NCBI GenBank assembly: GCA_029237735.1 | Contig: JAQZBU010000074.1 | Coordinates: 1-48,970 of the forward strand | Reading direction: 5' to 3' | DNA: 48,970 nt | Source: Ramlibacter sp. | GTDB taxonomy: Bacteria; Pseudomonadota; Gammaproteobacteria; Burkholderiales; Burkholderiaceae_C | In this document: positions 1-9,200 of the stretch, piece after piece | How the letters are laid out: each line of letters starts with the position of its first letter | Position numbering within the stretch: position 1 is the stretch's first letter | Program-made: the position numbers and the translations under genes | Notes under the pieces: model-generated | What the model was told of the DNA's origin: nothing | What the model saw: only the letters and a program-made list of their open reading frames with translations | Databases searched by the model: none

Positions 1-573
1 GGCCGAAAACTTGAGCCTTTGGGCATGAACGATGGCTTTCAGGTCAAAAAGCGCCCGCTCAAATAACTCATTGATTATAACGAAATCGAATTCCCGTGCC
101 TGCGCCATCTCTTCGGCAGCGTTCTGCAACCGCAGGTCAATCACGCTGGGGGCGTCTTCACCGCGCCGCTCGAGGCGGGAGCGCAACTCTTCCCAGCTGG
201 GGGGCAGGATGAAGATCAATACCGCGTTCGTGAAGATGCGCTTGATCTGCAGGGCACCCTGAAAGTCGATCTCCAGGATGACGTCAGCCCCCTGGGCGAT
301 GCGCTCCTCGATTGCCTTCTTGGATGTTCCGTAGCGGTGGCCGTGGACGAAGGCCCATTCGACGAAGCCGTCCGACAACACCATGGCGTCAAACTCCTGC
401 GGCGATACGAAGAAGTACTCGCGCCCGTGCTTTTCCTGCCCGCGCGGCGGCCGGGTGGTGTGCGAAACCGAGGGCTGAACCCGCGAATCGAGCTCCATCA
501 GGGCCTTGACCAGGCTGGACTTGCCGGCCCCGCTGGGCGCTGCGACGACGAAAAGGTTGCCTGGGTAGTCCAT
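1..573 (-). CDS. gmk: Guanylate kinase, 3' end cut by window
   Basis: Guanylate kinase phosphorylates GMP to GDP with ATP in the cytoplasm. Reading the minus strand from the ATG at 571-573 gives [20 protein letters not shown], with the P-loop GAGKS near residues 15-19. The GMP-binding region follows (SHTTRPPRG, then REYFF). The frame stays open for 191 codons to base 1 and reads [12 protein letters not shown] at the edge. Typical length is about 205 residues, so only a short C-terminal tail is missing. It lies 7 bp downstream of yicC on the same strand, a pairing common in proteobacteria. Family assignment is secure. Confidence 0.95.
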   Translation of the reverse strand, partial: MDYPGNLFVVAAPSGAGKSSLVKALMELDSRVQPSVSHTTRPPRGQEKHGREYFFVSPQEFDAMVLSDGFVEWAFVHGHRYGTSKKAIEERIAQGADVILEIDFQGALQIKRIFTNAVLIFILPPSWEELRSRLERRGEDAPSVIDLRLQNAAEEMAQAREFDFVIINELFERALFDLKAIVHAQRLKFSA

Positions 574-580
574 ATGGGTC

Positions 581-1498
581 TTATTCGATATTCTGGACCT
601 GCTCGCGCATCTGCTCGATCAGGACTTTCATATCCACCGAAATGTGCGTGAGCTCCAGCGCTGCGGACTTGGAGCCCAGGGTATTGGCCTCGCGATGCAA
701 TTCCTGGATCAGGAAGTCCAGCCGCTTGCCGATCTCGCCGCCTTTCTTGACTAGGCGTTCGATCTCGTCGATGTGCGATGACAGGCGCATCAATTCCTCG
801 GCCACGTCGATGCGGATCGCGAAGGCGGTGGCTTCGGTCAGTGCGCGGTCCTGGGCGGCTTCGGGCAGGGTGGCGCCCTCGGTCAGCGCCATCGCTTCCT
901 TCCAGCGCTCCAGGAAACGGGTTCGCTGCTGTTCGACCAGTTGCGGCACCAGGGGCCTGGCCTGCAGGGCCAACTCGCGCAGTTGCTTCAAGTGGCCCAG
1001 CAGCATGGCCGCCAGGCGGGCGCCTTCACGCTCGCGGGCCGACATGAGGTCGCCCAGCGTCTTGGCCGCGAGCAGGGCGAGGGGTTCGGTCCAGTCGCAC
1101 TCCACGCTCCCTTCGGCCGCCGACAGGCGCACCACGTCGGCCACGCTCAGCGCGCCGGCGTCCGGCAGCCAGCTGCGCACGTTGTCCTGCAGGGCGTTGA
1201 GTCTTTGCAACATGCGCGGCGTGGGCTCGCGCAACGTGTCACCCGCGCCGGTCTCGAGCGCCGCGCGCACTTCGACCTTGCCGCGCTTGAGCTTGCCCGC
1301 GATCAGTTCGCGAAGCGCGGGCTCATGCTGGCGCAACTCCTCGGACAGGCGGAACGAGAGGTCCAGGAACCGGCTGTTGACCGACCGGATTTCAATCCCG
1401 AGCCGGCTCGCGGCCGTGCCCTTTGCCTCTTGGCTCGCAGCGGCTTGCGGTGCGCTTTGCTGGGCGCTTGCATAGCCGGTCATGCTGTAAACTGCCAT
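581..1498 (-). CDS. yicC: YicC/YloC family endoribonuclease
   Basis: A 305-aa protein of the YicC/YloC family, which in E. coli and B. subtilis is an endoribonuclease acting on RNA. The N terminus [13 protein letters not shown] carries the conserved SMTG(Y/F) signature. The C-terminal part ([27 protein letters not shown] and following) matches the conserved DUF1732 tail. The length is close to the family's usual 290-300 residues. It is the first gene of a minus-strand pair with gmk and is divergent from the Ser/Thr kinase. A low-complexity Ala/Gln stretch follows the N-terminal motif (residues about 12-27); it looks like a variable insert and not a domain. Confidence 0.93.
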   Translation of the reverse strand: MAVYSMTGYASAQQSAPQAAASQEAKGTAASRLGIEIRSVNSRFLDLSFRLSEELRQHEPALRELIAGKLKRGKVEVRAALETGAGDTLREPTPRMLQRLNALQDNVRSWLPDAGALSVADVVRLSAAEGSVECDWTEPLALLAAKTLGDLMSAREREGARLAAMLLGHLKQLRELALQARPLVPQLVEQQRTRFLERWKEAMALTEGATLPEAAQDRALTEATAFAIRIDVAEELMRLSSHIDEIERLVKKGGEIGKRLDFLIQELHREANTLGSKSAALELTHISVDMKVLIEQMREQVQNIE

Positions 1499-1553
1499 GG
1501 AGGTACTTCAATCTTGGGATTGTTGAGGGATTGCGAGAATAACCGGGTTACGT

Positions 1554-1586
1554 AACTGACCCTACATTCGGGAAGTAGGATCAGTT
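1554..1586. repeat. Inverted repeat just upstream of the kinase start
   Basis: Arms AACTGACCCTAC (1554-1565) and GTAGGATCAGTT (1575-1586) pair over 12 positions with one G-T type mismatch around a 9-nt loop. The second arm contains the only purine-rich stretch near the kinase ATG at 1594 (TAGGA). The structure could be an operator or an RNA hairpin limiting ribosome access. It lies in the 95-bp divergent gap between yicC and the kinase. Confidence 0.5.
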
Positions 1587-1593
1587 CTTAATT

Positions 1594-2604
1594 ATGTCAA
1601 AGGTCAAACCAGCCCCTTTGCCGCCAGATACCGTAATAGGCGGCTATCGGGTGGTGCGCAAACTCTCGGCGGGCGGGTTTGGCGTCGTTTACCTGGCGGT
1701 GGACAACGAAGGCCAGCAGGTCGCGGTCAAGGAATATCTCCCTGCGTCACTGGCCAGCCGCGCGCCCGGCGAGTTGCTGCCGCAGGTGCAGCCCGAAAAA
1801 CTCTCGCTCTACCGCCTGGGCCTCAAGAGCTTCTTCGAGGAAGGCCGCTCCCTCGCGCAGATATCGCACGCTTCCGTCGTGAGCGTGCTTAACTTTTTCC
1901 GCGAAAACGAAACCGTCTACATGGTGATGAACTACCTGGAGGGCGGCACCCTGCAGGACTTCATCATCACCGCGCGCGAGCTCAAGAAGCAGAAGGTCTT
2001 TCGCGAGTCGACGATCCGATCGCTCTTCGACGAGATCTTGCGCGGCCTGCGCATCGTGCACCAGCACAAGATGCTGCACCTGGACATCAAGCCGGCGAAC
2101 ATCTTCATCACCGACGACAACAAGGCCGTGATGATCGACTTCGGCGCCGCGCGCGAAGTGTTGTCCAAGGAAGGCAACTTCATCCGTCCCATGTACACCC
2201 CAGGCTTCGCCGCGCCCGAGATGTACCGGCGCGATTCGTCCATGGGCCCCTGGACGGATATCTACGCCATTGGTGCCTGCATTTATGGCTGCATGCAGGG
2301 CTACCCGCCCAACGACGCGCCGCAGCGCCTCGAGAAGGACCGGCTGGCGCTCGCGCTGTCGCGGCTGCGCGGTGTCTATTCCGACAACCTGATCGAGGTG
2401 GTGGAGTGGTGCATGTCGCTGGATCCCCTGTCGCGCCCCCAATCGGTGTTCGCACTGCAAAAGGAATTGAGCCGCGAAGGCGAGCGCCGCTACACCAAGC
2501 TGTCGGTGGGCGAGAAGATGCGCCTGCAGTTCGACAACATGGTGTCGGACACCAAGAAGAACGTGCGCAAGGCCACTGGCTTTGGCGGAGTAAAAACTAA
2601 ATGA
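1594..2604 (+). CDS. Serine/threonine protein kinase (Hanks type)
   Basis: A 336-aa cytosolic eukaryotic-like kinase with no membrane segment. The glycine-rich loop LSAGGFGVVY is at residues 24-33, the ATP-anchoring Lys46 is in VAVKEY, and the catalytic loop HLDIKPANIF carries Asp164 and Asn169. The metal-binding DFG is at 182-184 and the APE motif at 207-209. The catalytic His-Arg-Asp reads HLD, so this is a non-RD kinase that may not need activation-loop phosphorylation. The stop overlaps the next ATG (ATGA, 2601-2604), coupling it to a PP2C phosphatase, the usual arrangement for a kinase/phosphatase switch. The substrate is unknown. The start follows an inverted repeat and lacks a clear Shine-Dalgarno. 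Confidence 0.9.
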   Translation: MSKVKPAPLPPDTVIGGYRVVRKLSAGGFGVVYLAVDNEGQQVAVKEYLPASLASRAPGELLPQVQPEKLSLYRLGLKSFFEEGRSLAQISHASVVSVLNFFRENETVYMVMNYLEGGTLQDFIITARELKKQKVFRESTIRSLFDEILRGLRIVHQHKMLHLDIKPANIFITDDNKAVMIDFGAAREVLSKEGNFIRPMYTPGFAAPEMYRRDSSMGPWTDIYAIGACIYGCMQGYPPNDAPQRLEKDRLALALSRLRGVYSDNLIEVVEWCMSLDPLSRPQSVFALQKELSREGERRYTKLSVGEKMRLQFDNMVSDTKKNVRKATGFGGVKTK

Positions 2605-3506
2605 AGTTCTCCGTCTTCCAGATCAGCCGCAAGGGCGGCCGCGAAAAGAACGAAGACCGCATGGGTTACTGCTACACGCGGGAATCGGGCCTGTTCGTGC
2701 TGGCAGACGGCATGGGCGGCCATCCGGAAGGCGAGGTGGCGGCCCAGCTTGCGCTGCAGACAGTGTCCGCGCTGTACCAGAAGGAAGCTCGGCCCATCGT
2801 GGAGGATGTGACGGAATTCCTGTCCACCTCCCTCATGGCGGCGCACCACCAGATCATCCGCTACGCCGGCGAAAAGGGCATGCTCGACACGCCGCGCACG
2901 ACACTGGTCGCCGCCATCGTCCAGGGCACGTCGGCCACCTGGGTTCACTGCGGCGACTCGCGCCTTTACGTGGTGCGCAACGGCGAAATGCTCACGCGCA
3001 CGCGCGACCATTCGTACCTCGAGCAGCAAAGCGGCACAGGCGCGGTGCGCCTGGATCGGATCAACCGCAACATTCTTTTTACCTGTCTTGGTTCGCCGAC
3101 CAAGCCGGTGTTCGACATCACCGGCCCGGTCACGCTGCAGCAGGGCGACAAGATCCTGCTGTGCTCCGACGGCCTGTGGGGCAGCCTTGCCGACAGCGAG
3201 ATCGTACGGCACCTTTCCGCGCAGTCCGTCTCCGATGCCGTACCCGACCTCGTCGAGGCCGCGCTTCGCAATGGCGGCCCCCACAGCGACAATGTCACGG
3301 TGATCGCCCTGGAGTGGGAAACCCCCGACTCCTTCGAATCCACCCGTGGCATTTCCACCGACAGCATCAGCGATGGTGTGTTTGCGTCCACCATCCAGGC
3401 GGGCGTGCTCGACTCCATGGTCGAGGAACTCGACGACGCCGCCATCGAGCGCTCCATCGCCGAGATCAACGAGGCCATTCGGCGCTCGGCTGCCCGGAAA
3501 ACCTGA
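2601..3506 (+). CDS. PP2C-family serine/threonine phosphatase
   Basis: A 301-aa metal-dependent phosphatase, expected to reverse phosphorylation by the kinase it overlaps by 4 nt. Motifs follow the PP2C fold in order: REKNEDR (Asp19), [12 protein letters not shown] (Asp36-Gly37), [17 protein letters not shown] (Asp190) and [11 protein letters not shown] (Asp230). The acidic residues that bind Mg/Mn are all present, so it should be active. There is a C-terminal extension of about 65 residues, acidic and Ser/Ile-rich, after the catalytic core. No transmembrane segment is seen. The next gene (rph) starts 7 bp downstream, so kinase and phosphatase are probably co-transcribed with rph-rdgB-hemW. 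Confidence 0.92.
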   Translation: MKFSVFQISRKGGREKNEDRMGYCYTRESGLFVLADGMGGHPEGEVAAQLALQTVSALYQKEARPIVEDVTEFLSTSLMAAHHQIIRYAGEKGMLDTPRTTLVAAIVQGTSATWVHCGDSRLYVVRNGEMLTRTRDHSYLEQQSGTGAVRLDRINRNILFTCLGSPTKPVFDITGPVTLQQGDKILLCSDGLWGSLADSEIVRHLSAQSVSDAVPDLVEAALRNGGPHSDNVTVIALEWETPDSFESTRGISTDSISDGVFASTIQAGVLDSMVEELDDAAIERSIAEINEAIRRSAARKT

Positions 3507-3513
3507 GAACAAC

Positions 3514-4239
3514 ATGACATTCAACCGAAGCGGCGGCCGCGCCGCAGACCAGCTGCGCCCGGTGCGCATCACCCGTGGCTACACCATCCACGCCGAGGGT
3601 TCTGTGCTGATCGAATTCGGCAACACCAAGGTGCTTTGCACCGCATCGGTGGAAGAAAAGGTGCCGCCGCACAAGCGCGGCAGCGGGGAGGGCTGGGTCA
3701 CGGCCGAGTACGGCATGTTGCCGCGCGCCACCCACACCCGCAGCGATCGAGAAGCCGCCAAGGGCAAGCAAAGCGGCCGCACGCAGGAAATCCAGCGCCT
3801 GATCGGCCGCTCGATGCGCGCGGTGTTCGACTTGAAGGCGCTCGGCGAGCGAACCATCCAGATCGATTGCGACGTGCTGCAGGCCGACGGTGGCACGCGC
3901 ACTGCGGCGATCACCGGCGCGTTCGTCGCGGCGCGGGATGCGGTGCACAAGCTCATCGCCGAAGGAAAGCTGACCGCATCGCCGATCCTCGGGCCGGTGG
4001 CCGCCGTGTCGGTGGGCATTGTGCAGGGCACTCCCGTTCTCGACCTCGAGTACACCGAGGATGTGAGCTGCGACACCGACATGAACGTCGTCATGACCGG
4101 CGCCGGCCACTATGTCGAGGTGCAGGGCACCGCCGAGGGCGCCGCCTTTACGCGCGCCGAGATGGATGAGCTGCTGAGGCTGGCTGAGCAGGGAATTGCC
4201 GAGCTGGTGCTGCTGCAGGAAAAGGCCCTCGCGGAGTGA
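3514..4239 (+). CDS. rph: Ribonuclease PH
   Basis: RNase PH is a phosphate-dependent 3'-5' exoribonuclease that trims the 3' ends of tRNA precursors; it works as a hexamer. The 241-aa product begins [20 protein letters not shown] and contains the family blocks [48 protein letters not shown] and [15 protein letters not shown]. The frame is open back to 3346, but the upstream part overlaps the phosphatase gene. The ATG at 3514 gives the normal family length, so I place the start there. Confidence 0.95.
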   Translation: MTFNRSGGRAADQLRPVRITRGYTIHAEGSVLIEFGNTKVLCTASVEEKVPPHKRGSGEGWVTAEYGMLPRATHTRSDREAAKGKQSGRTQEIQRLIGRSMRAVFDLKALGERTIQIDCDVLQADGGTRTAAITGAFVAARDAVHKLIAEGKLTASPILGPVAAVSVGIVQGTPVLDLEYTEDVSCDTDMNVVMTGAGHYVEVQGTAEGAAFTRAEMDELLRLAEQGIAELVLLQEKALAE

Positions 4240-4259
4240 CGTTGGGGCGAAAATCCCCC

Positions 4260-4865
4260 ATGGTCCACAAAATCGTCCTGGCCTCCAACAATCCCGGCAA
4301 GCTGGCCGAGCTACGCGCGATGTTCGCGCCGCTGGACATCGAGTTGGTGAGCCAGGCCGAATTGGACATCAACGAAGCCGAGGAACCCTTTCGCACTTTT
4401 GTCGAGAACGCTCTGGCCAAGGCGCGCCACGCATCGCGCGCCAGCGGCCTGCCGGCGATCGCCGACGACGCGGGGCTGTGCGTTGATGCGTTTGAAGGCC
4501 TGCCCGGCGTGGACACGGCCTTCTACGCCACGCTATTCGGCTACGAGAAAGGCGACGCCAATAACGTGAAGGCCCTGCTCGAGCAGCTGCGCGATGAACC
4601 CAACCGCCGCGCCGCCCTCGTCAGCACGCTGGTCGCGGTGCGCACGCCCGATGACCCCGAGCCGCTGATCGCAGTCGGCCGCGTGGCCGGCGAGATCGCG
4701 CACGAGCCGGCAGGCAGCAACGGCTTCGGCTTCGATCCGGTGATGTTCATCCCAGAGTTTGGCCAGACCTTCGCGCAGCTTCCCGTGGAGGTGAAGAACG
4801 CCAACAGCCACCGTGGCAAAGCCGCAAGGCAGATGCTCGACCTGATTCGCGAAAGATGGTTGTGA
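4260..4865 (+). CDS. rdgB: Non-canonical purine NTP pyrophosphatase (RdgB/HAM1)
   Basis: Hydrolyses dITP, XTP and ITP to the monophosphates, cleaning the nucleotide pool. The 201-aa product begins MVHKIVLASNNPGKLAEL, the classic substrate-binding N terminus. It continues with FRTFVENALAKARHAS, LPAIADDAGLCVDAFEG (catalytic Asp region), GSNGFGFDPVMFIPE and NSHRGKAARQM. An in-frame ATG at 4236 would add eight residues and overlap rph; the start at 4260 matches the family. Its 3' end overlaps hemW by 10 nt. Confidence 0.95.
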   Translation: MVHKIVLASNNPGKLAELRAMFAPLDIELVSQAELDINEAEEPFRTFVENALAKARHASRASGLPAIADDAGLCVDAFEGLPGVDTAFYATLFGYEKGDANNVKALLEQLRDEPNRRAALVSTLVAVRTPDDPEPLIAVGRVAGEIAHEPAGSNGFGFDPVMFIPEFGQTFAQLPVEVKNANSHRGKAARQMLDLIRERWL

Positions 4866-6070
4866 CCTCCACAGGGGGCGTGAAGGACGTCCAGCATTAC
4901 CTTCGCCCCGGCACGCTGCATTTGCCGGCGCTGCCGCCGCTGTCGGTGTACGTGCACCTGCCGTGGTGCCTGAAGAAATGCCCGTACTGCGATTTCAACT
5001 CGCACGAGATTCGCACCGGGGAGATGCCGCAGCAGCGCTACCTCGATGCGCTGGTGGCGGACCTTGAATCGGCCTTGCCGCTCATCTGGGGCCGCGCCGT
5101 CCACAGTATTTTCATCGGCGGCGGCACGCCCAGCCTGTTCTCGCCGCAGGCGATCGACCGCCTGCTGGGCGATTTGCGCGCGCGACTCAAGCTGGAGCCC
5201 GATTGCGAAATCACGCTGGAGGCCAATCCCGGCACCTTCGAGAAAGACCGCTTCCGCGCCTTCCGCTCCGCCGGCGTGACGCGCCTGTCCGTCGGGGTGC
5301 AGAGCTTCAACGATGCCCACCTCCAGTCGCTCGGCCGCGTCCACGACCGAGCCCAGGCGATCGCGGCGCTGGAAGAGGCCATCTTGGCATTCGACACGTT
5401 CAACCTCGACCTGATGTACGCGCTGCCGGGCCAGACCATGGATCAGCTGGAAGCGGACATGGTGCAGGCGCTGGCGCTGATGCCGCCGCACCTGTCCGTC
5501 TACCACCTGACGATCGAGCCCAACACGTATTTCGCCAAGTTCCCGCCGCGGGTGCCGGACGACGACATGGCCTACGCCATGCTGGACCGCATCACGGAAA
5601 TGACTGCCGGCGCCGGGATGGACCGCTATGAAGTCTCGGCCTACGCCAAGCCGGGCCATCGCTGCTGGCACAACCTGAACTACTGGCAATTTGGCGATTA
5701 CCTCGGCATCGGCGCCGGCGCACACAGCAAGATCAGCTTCCCGCACCGTGTCGTGCGCCAGGTGCGTTATCGCGAGCCCAGGCTGTACATGGACAACGCC
5801 CTGGCGGGCCAGCCCCTGGCGCAGGACGACGAGGTGGCACGCGCCGATCTGCCGTTCGAATTCATGCTCAATGCCCTGCGACTGCGCGAAGGCTTTGCGC
5901 TGGCGCAATTCACCGAGCGGACAGGGCTGGCGCCCAGCGCCATCGAGCAGCCGCTCCAGGAGGCCGAGCGCCGCGGCCTCATCGAGCGGGACCTGGCCCG
6001 CGTGCGCCCCACCGAGCGCGGATTCGACTTCCTGAGCGATCTTCAGGCTTTGTTCCTCGCCGCGCACTGA
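4856..6070 (+). CDS. hemW: Radical SAM heme chaperone HemW
   Basis: A 404-aa member of the HemW/oxygen-independent coproporphyrinogen III oxidase-like family, a heme-binding protein that delivers heme to respiratory enzymes. The radical-SAM cluster motif CxxxCxxC is present as WCLKKCPYC (Cys38, Cys42, Cys45), followed by GGGTPS (SAM binding) and SVGVQSFND. The C-terminal HemN-type domain covers about residues 300-400. True HemN has a longer N terminus and an extra Cys, so HemW is preferred. The start at 4856 lies inside the end of rdgB, which suggests translational coupling. The adjacency rph-rdgB-hemW is conserved in Burkholderiales. Confidence 0.93.
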   Translation: MVVTSTGGVKDVQHYLRPGTLHLPALPPLSVYVHLPWCLKKCPYCDFNSHEIRTGEMPQQRYLDALVADLESALPLIWGRAVHSIFIGGGTPSLFSPQAIDRLLGDLRARLKLEPDCEITLEANPGTFEKDRFRAFRSAGVTRLSVGVQSFNDAHLQSLGRVHDRAQAIAALEEAILAFDTFNLDLMYALPGQTMDQLEADMVQALALMPPHLSVYHLTIEPNTYFAKFPPRVPDDDMAYAMLDRITEMTAGAGMDRYEVSAYAKPGHRCWHNLNYWQFGDYLGIGAGAHSKISFPHRVVRQVRYREPRLYMDNALAGQPLAQDDEVARADLPFEFMLNALRLREGFALAQFTERTGLAPSAIEQPLQEAERRGLIERDLARVRPTERGFDFLSDLQALFLAAH

Positions 6071-6228
6071 CGCGGCGCAACAAAGCGCCAACTTGTGGCA
6101 TGCGATTTTTGCATGGCCCGGCGCGCATACGGCATTTGCGCTCGGACTTGGCTGCGCCTAGAGTATGTCTTCCGCGCATAACGCCGGGCGCGCCCGTCCG
6201 GCTGCCGTCAAGAACGAGGGACAACCCC

Positions 6229-9200
6229 ATGAATGCACCCAACCAAGCGTTGCACAACCGTGTCGATGCAGTGCTGGCACTGGCTGCCTCGCGGCTGGAC
6301 GCGCAGCGCGCCCAGTCCGTGGAGAGCGTGGCCCGCGAATACTTCAACCGGGTCGACCCGGACGACCTGGCCGAGCGTACGCCCGAGGACCTGCTGGGCA
6401 CGGTGCTCTCGCACCTTCAGCTGGGCGACATGCGCGAACCAGGCCACCCCAAGGTCCGAATCTTCGCGCCCACGCCGGGCGAAGATGGGTGGACGTCCCG
6501 GCACACGGTGATCCAGATCGTCAACGACGACATGCCCTTCCTGGTCGATTCGACCAGCCTGGAGATCAACCGCCAGGGCTTGATGCTGCACCTGATCGTC
6601 CACCCGATCTTCCTCGTCGAGCGTGACGCCAAGGGTAAGTTGCTGTCGATCGACGCCAGCGGCAATGGTCGCGCGCAGGGGGTGCCCCGCGAATCCTGGA
6701 TGCACATCGAGGTGGACCGCCTCGTGGACAACGAGCAGCGCGACGCGTTGGCCGCGGGTATCGAGCGCGTTCTTGCGGATGTGCGCGCCGCGGTCATCGA
6801 CTGGCGGCCCATGCTGGACCGGCTGCGCGAAGCCATCGTGGAACTGGGGCGCGCGCCCGCTTCGCTGCCGCAGGCGCTTGTCTCCGAGAGCCGCGCCTTC
6901 CTTCAGTGGCTGGCCGATGACCACATCACCATGCTGGGTTACCGGCAGCACGACCTGGTGCAGGAGAGCGGCGTGGAGGCACTGCGGCTGGTGCGTGGCA
7001 GCGGTCTGGGCCTGTTGCGTGAAACGCAGGACGAAATAATCTCCGCCAGTTTCGCTGCCCTGCCCGCCCAGGCGCGGGCGCTGGCAAGGGCGCCCCTGCC
7101 CGTGCTCGTGGTGACCAAGGCCAACACGCGCTCCACGGTGCATCGCGCCGGGTACACCGATTACATCGGCGTGAAACGCTACAACGCCGCGGGAGAGGTG
7201 ATCGGCGAGCACCGCTTCATCGGCCTCTTCACGTCCACCGCGTACAGCGCGCGGGTCGACGAAACACCTTTGCTGCGCGGCAAGGTCGAGGCCATCGCCA
7301 CTCGCGCGGGCCTGCCGCCCGGCGGCCACCTGTCCAAGGCGCTCGACCATATCCTGGAAACCTATCCGCGCGACGAGCTGTTCCAGATTCCGGACGAGGA
7401 GCTGTACGAGACTGCGCTTGGCATCGTCGCCCTGGGCGAGCGCCAGCGCCTGCGCCTGTTCATGTGGCGCGATCCGTTCGACCGGTTCGTCTCCTGCATG
7501 GTGTACGTGCCGCGCGAAGCCTACTCCACGGACCTGCGGATCAAGTTCCAGCGCATCCTGCTGTCGGCGCTGGACGGCATCAGCGCCGAGTTCGACGTGT
7601 CGCTGGGCGATGCGGTGCTGGCGCGCATCCACTTCACGGTGCGGACCAACCCCGGACAGATCCCGCCCTACGAGCGCAAGGACCTGGAGCGCAAGCTTGC
7701 AGCCGTGGCACGCCGCTGGGACGACGAGCTGCGCGACAGCTTGGTCGAAGCGGAGGGCGAAGGCACGGGCCTGGCGCTGTTCAAGCGCTGGAGCGCGGCG
7801 TTTCCGGCCGCCTACCGTGACCGCGGCCCCGCACGCGACGCCGTGCCCGACGTGCGCAAGCTGTCGGCGATCTCAGCCGAATCGCCGCTGCAACTCGCGC
7901 TCTACCAGCGCCCCGGCGGCCAGGCCGGCGAGCTTGGCCTGAAGGTGTACCGCCTGGGCCCGCCGCTGGTGCTGTCCGACAGCCTGCCGATGCTCGAGCA
8001 CATGGGTGCGCGCGTGATCGCCGAGTCGAGTTACATGATCGGTGCGCCCAATGACACGCAGGCCATCTCGCTGCACGACTTCGAATTGCAGGCGCCGGTG
8101 TCCGGCGAGATCGAGACCGAAACGCTGGCCCGCCTGTTCGAGGATGCCTTCGCCCGCGTGCTGCGCGGCGAGATCGAGAGCGACGACTTCAACCGGCTCG
8201 TGCTGCTGGCGGGGCTTGCCGCCGAAGAAGTGGTGGTGCTGCGCGCTTATGCCAAATACCTGAAGCAGATCGGCTTTGCGCAATCGCAAGCGACGATCTC
8301 TTCCACGCTCGCCGCGCACCCGCGGATCGCGCGGATGCTGGTCGGGCTGTTCAAGCTGCGCTTCGATCCCGAGCGCGCGGATGCGCAAGGCGCCGCTGCC
8401 CAGGTCAACGGCATCGAGAAGGCGCTCGAAAAAGTCAGCAACCTGTCGGAAGACCGCGTGCTGCGCCAGCTGCTGGCACTGGTGGATGCCACGCTGCGTA
8501 CGAATTTCTGGAGAACGGGCGCCGGCCATTCGGGTGCGCTGGGCCCGCGCCGCACCTTCCTGTCGATGAAGTTCGATTCGGCGAAGATCCCGGGGCTGCC
8601 GCAGCCACGGCCCCTCTACGAAATCTTTGTCTACTCACCGCGCTTCGAAGGCATCCACCTGCGCGGCGGCAAAGTCGCGCGCGGGGGCTTGCGCTGGTCG
8701 GACCGGCCGGACGACTTCCGCACCGAAGTGCTGGGCCTGGTCAAGGCACAGATGGTGAAGAACACCGTCATCGTGCCCGTGGGATCCAAGGGCGGCTTCG
8801 TGCTGAAGAAGGCGCCGCCCGCCACCGACCGCGAAGCGTTCATGAAGGAAGGCGTAGCCTGCTATCAGGACTACCTGCGCGGCCTGCTGGACATCACCGA
8901 CAACCTGGTCGGCGGCAAGGCCGTGCCGCCGCCGCAAGTGGTGCGCATCGACGGTGACGACCCCTACCTGGTGGTTGCAGCGGACAAGGGAACGGCAACT
9001 TTCTCCGACTACGCGAATGCGGTGAGCCTCGAGTACGGCCACTGGCTGGGCGATGCCTTCGCCTCGGGCGGCAGCGTCGGCTACGACCACAAGGTAATGG
9101 GCATCACGGCGCGCGGCGCCTGGGAAAGCGTCAAGCGCCATTTCCGCGAGATGGGGCTGGACACGCAGTCCACCGACTTCACGGTGGTCGGCATCGGGGA

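Noticed and set aside
4541..6091. Minus-strand open frame of 516 codons over hemW and rdgB
   Set aside because: Low-complexity Arg/Ala/His composition typical of the antisense of GC-rich genes; no motifs.
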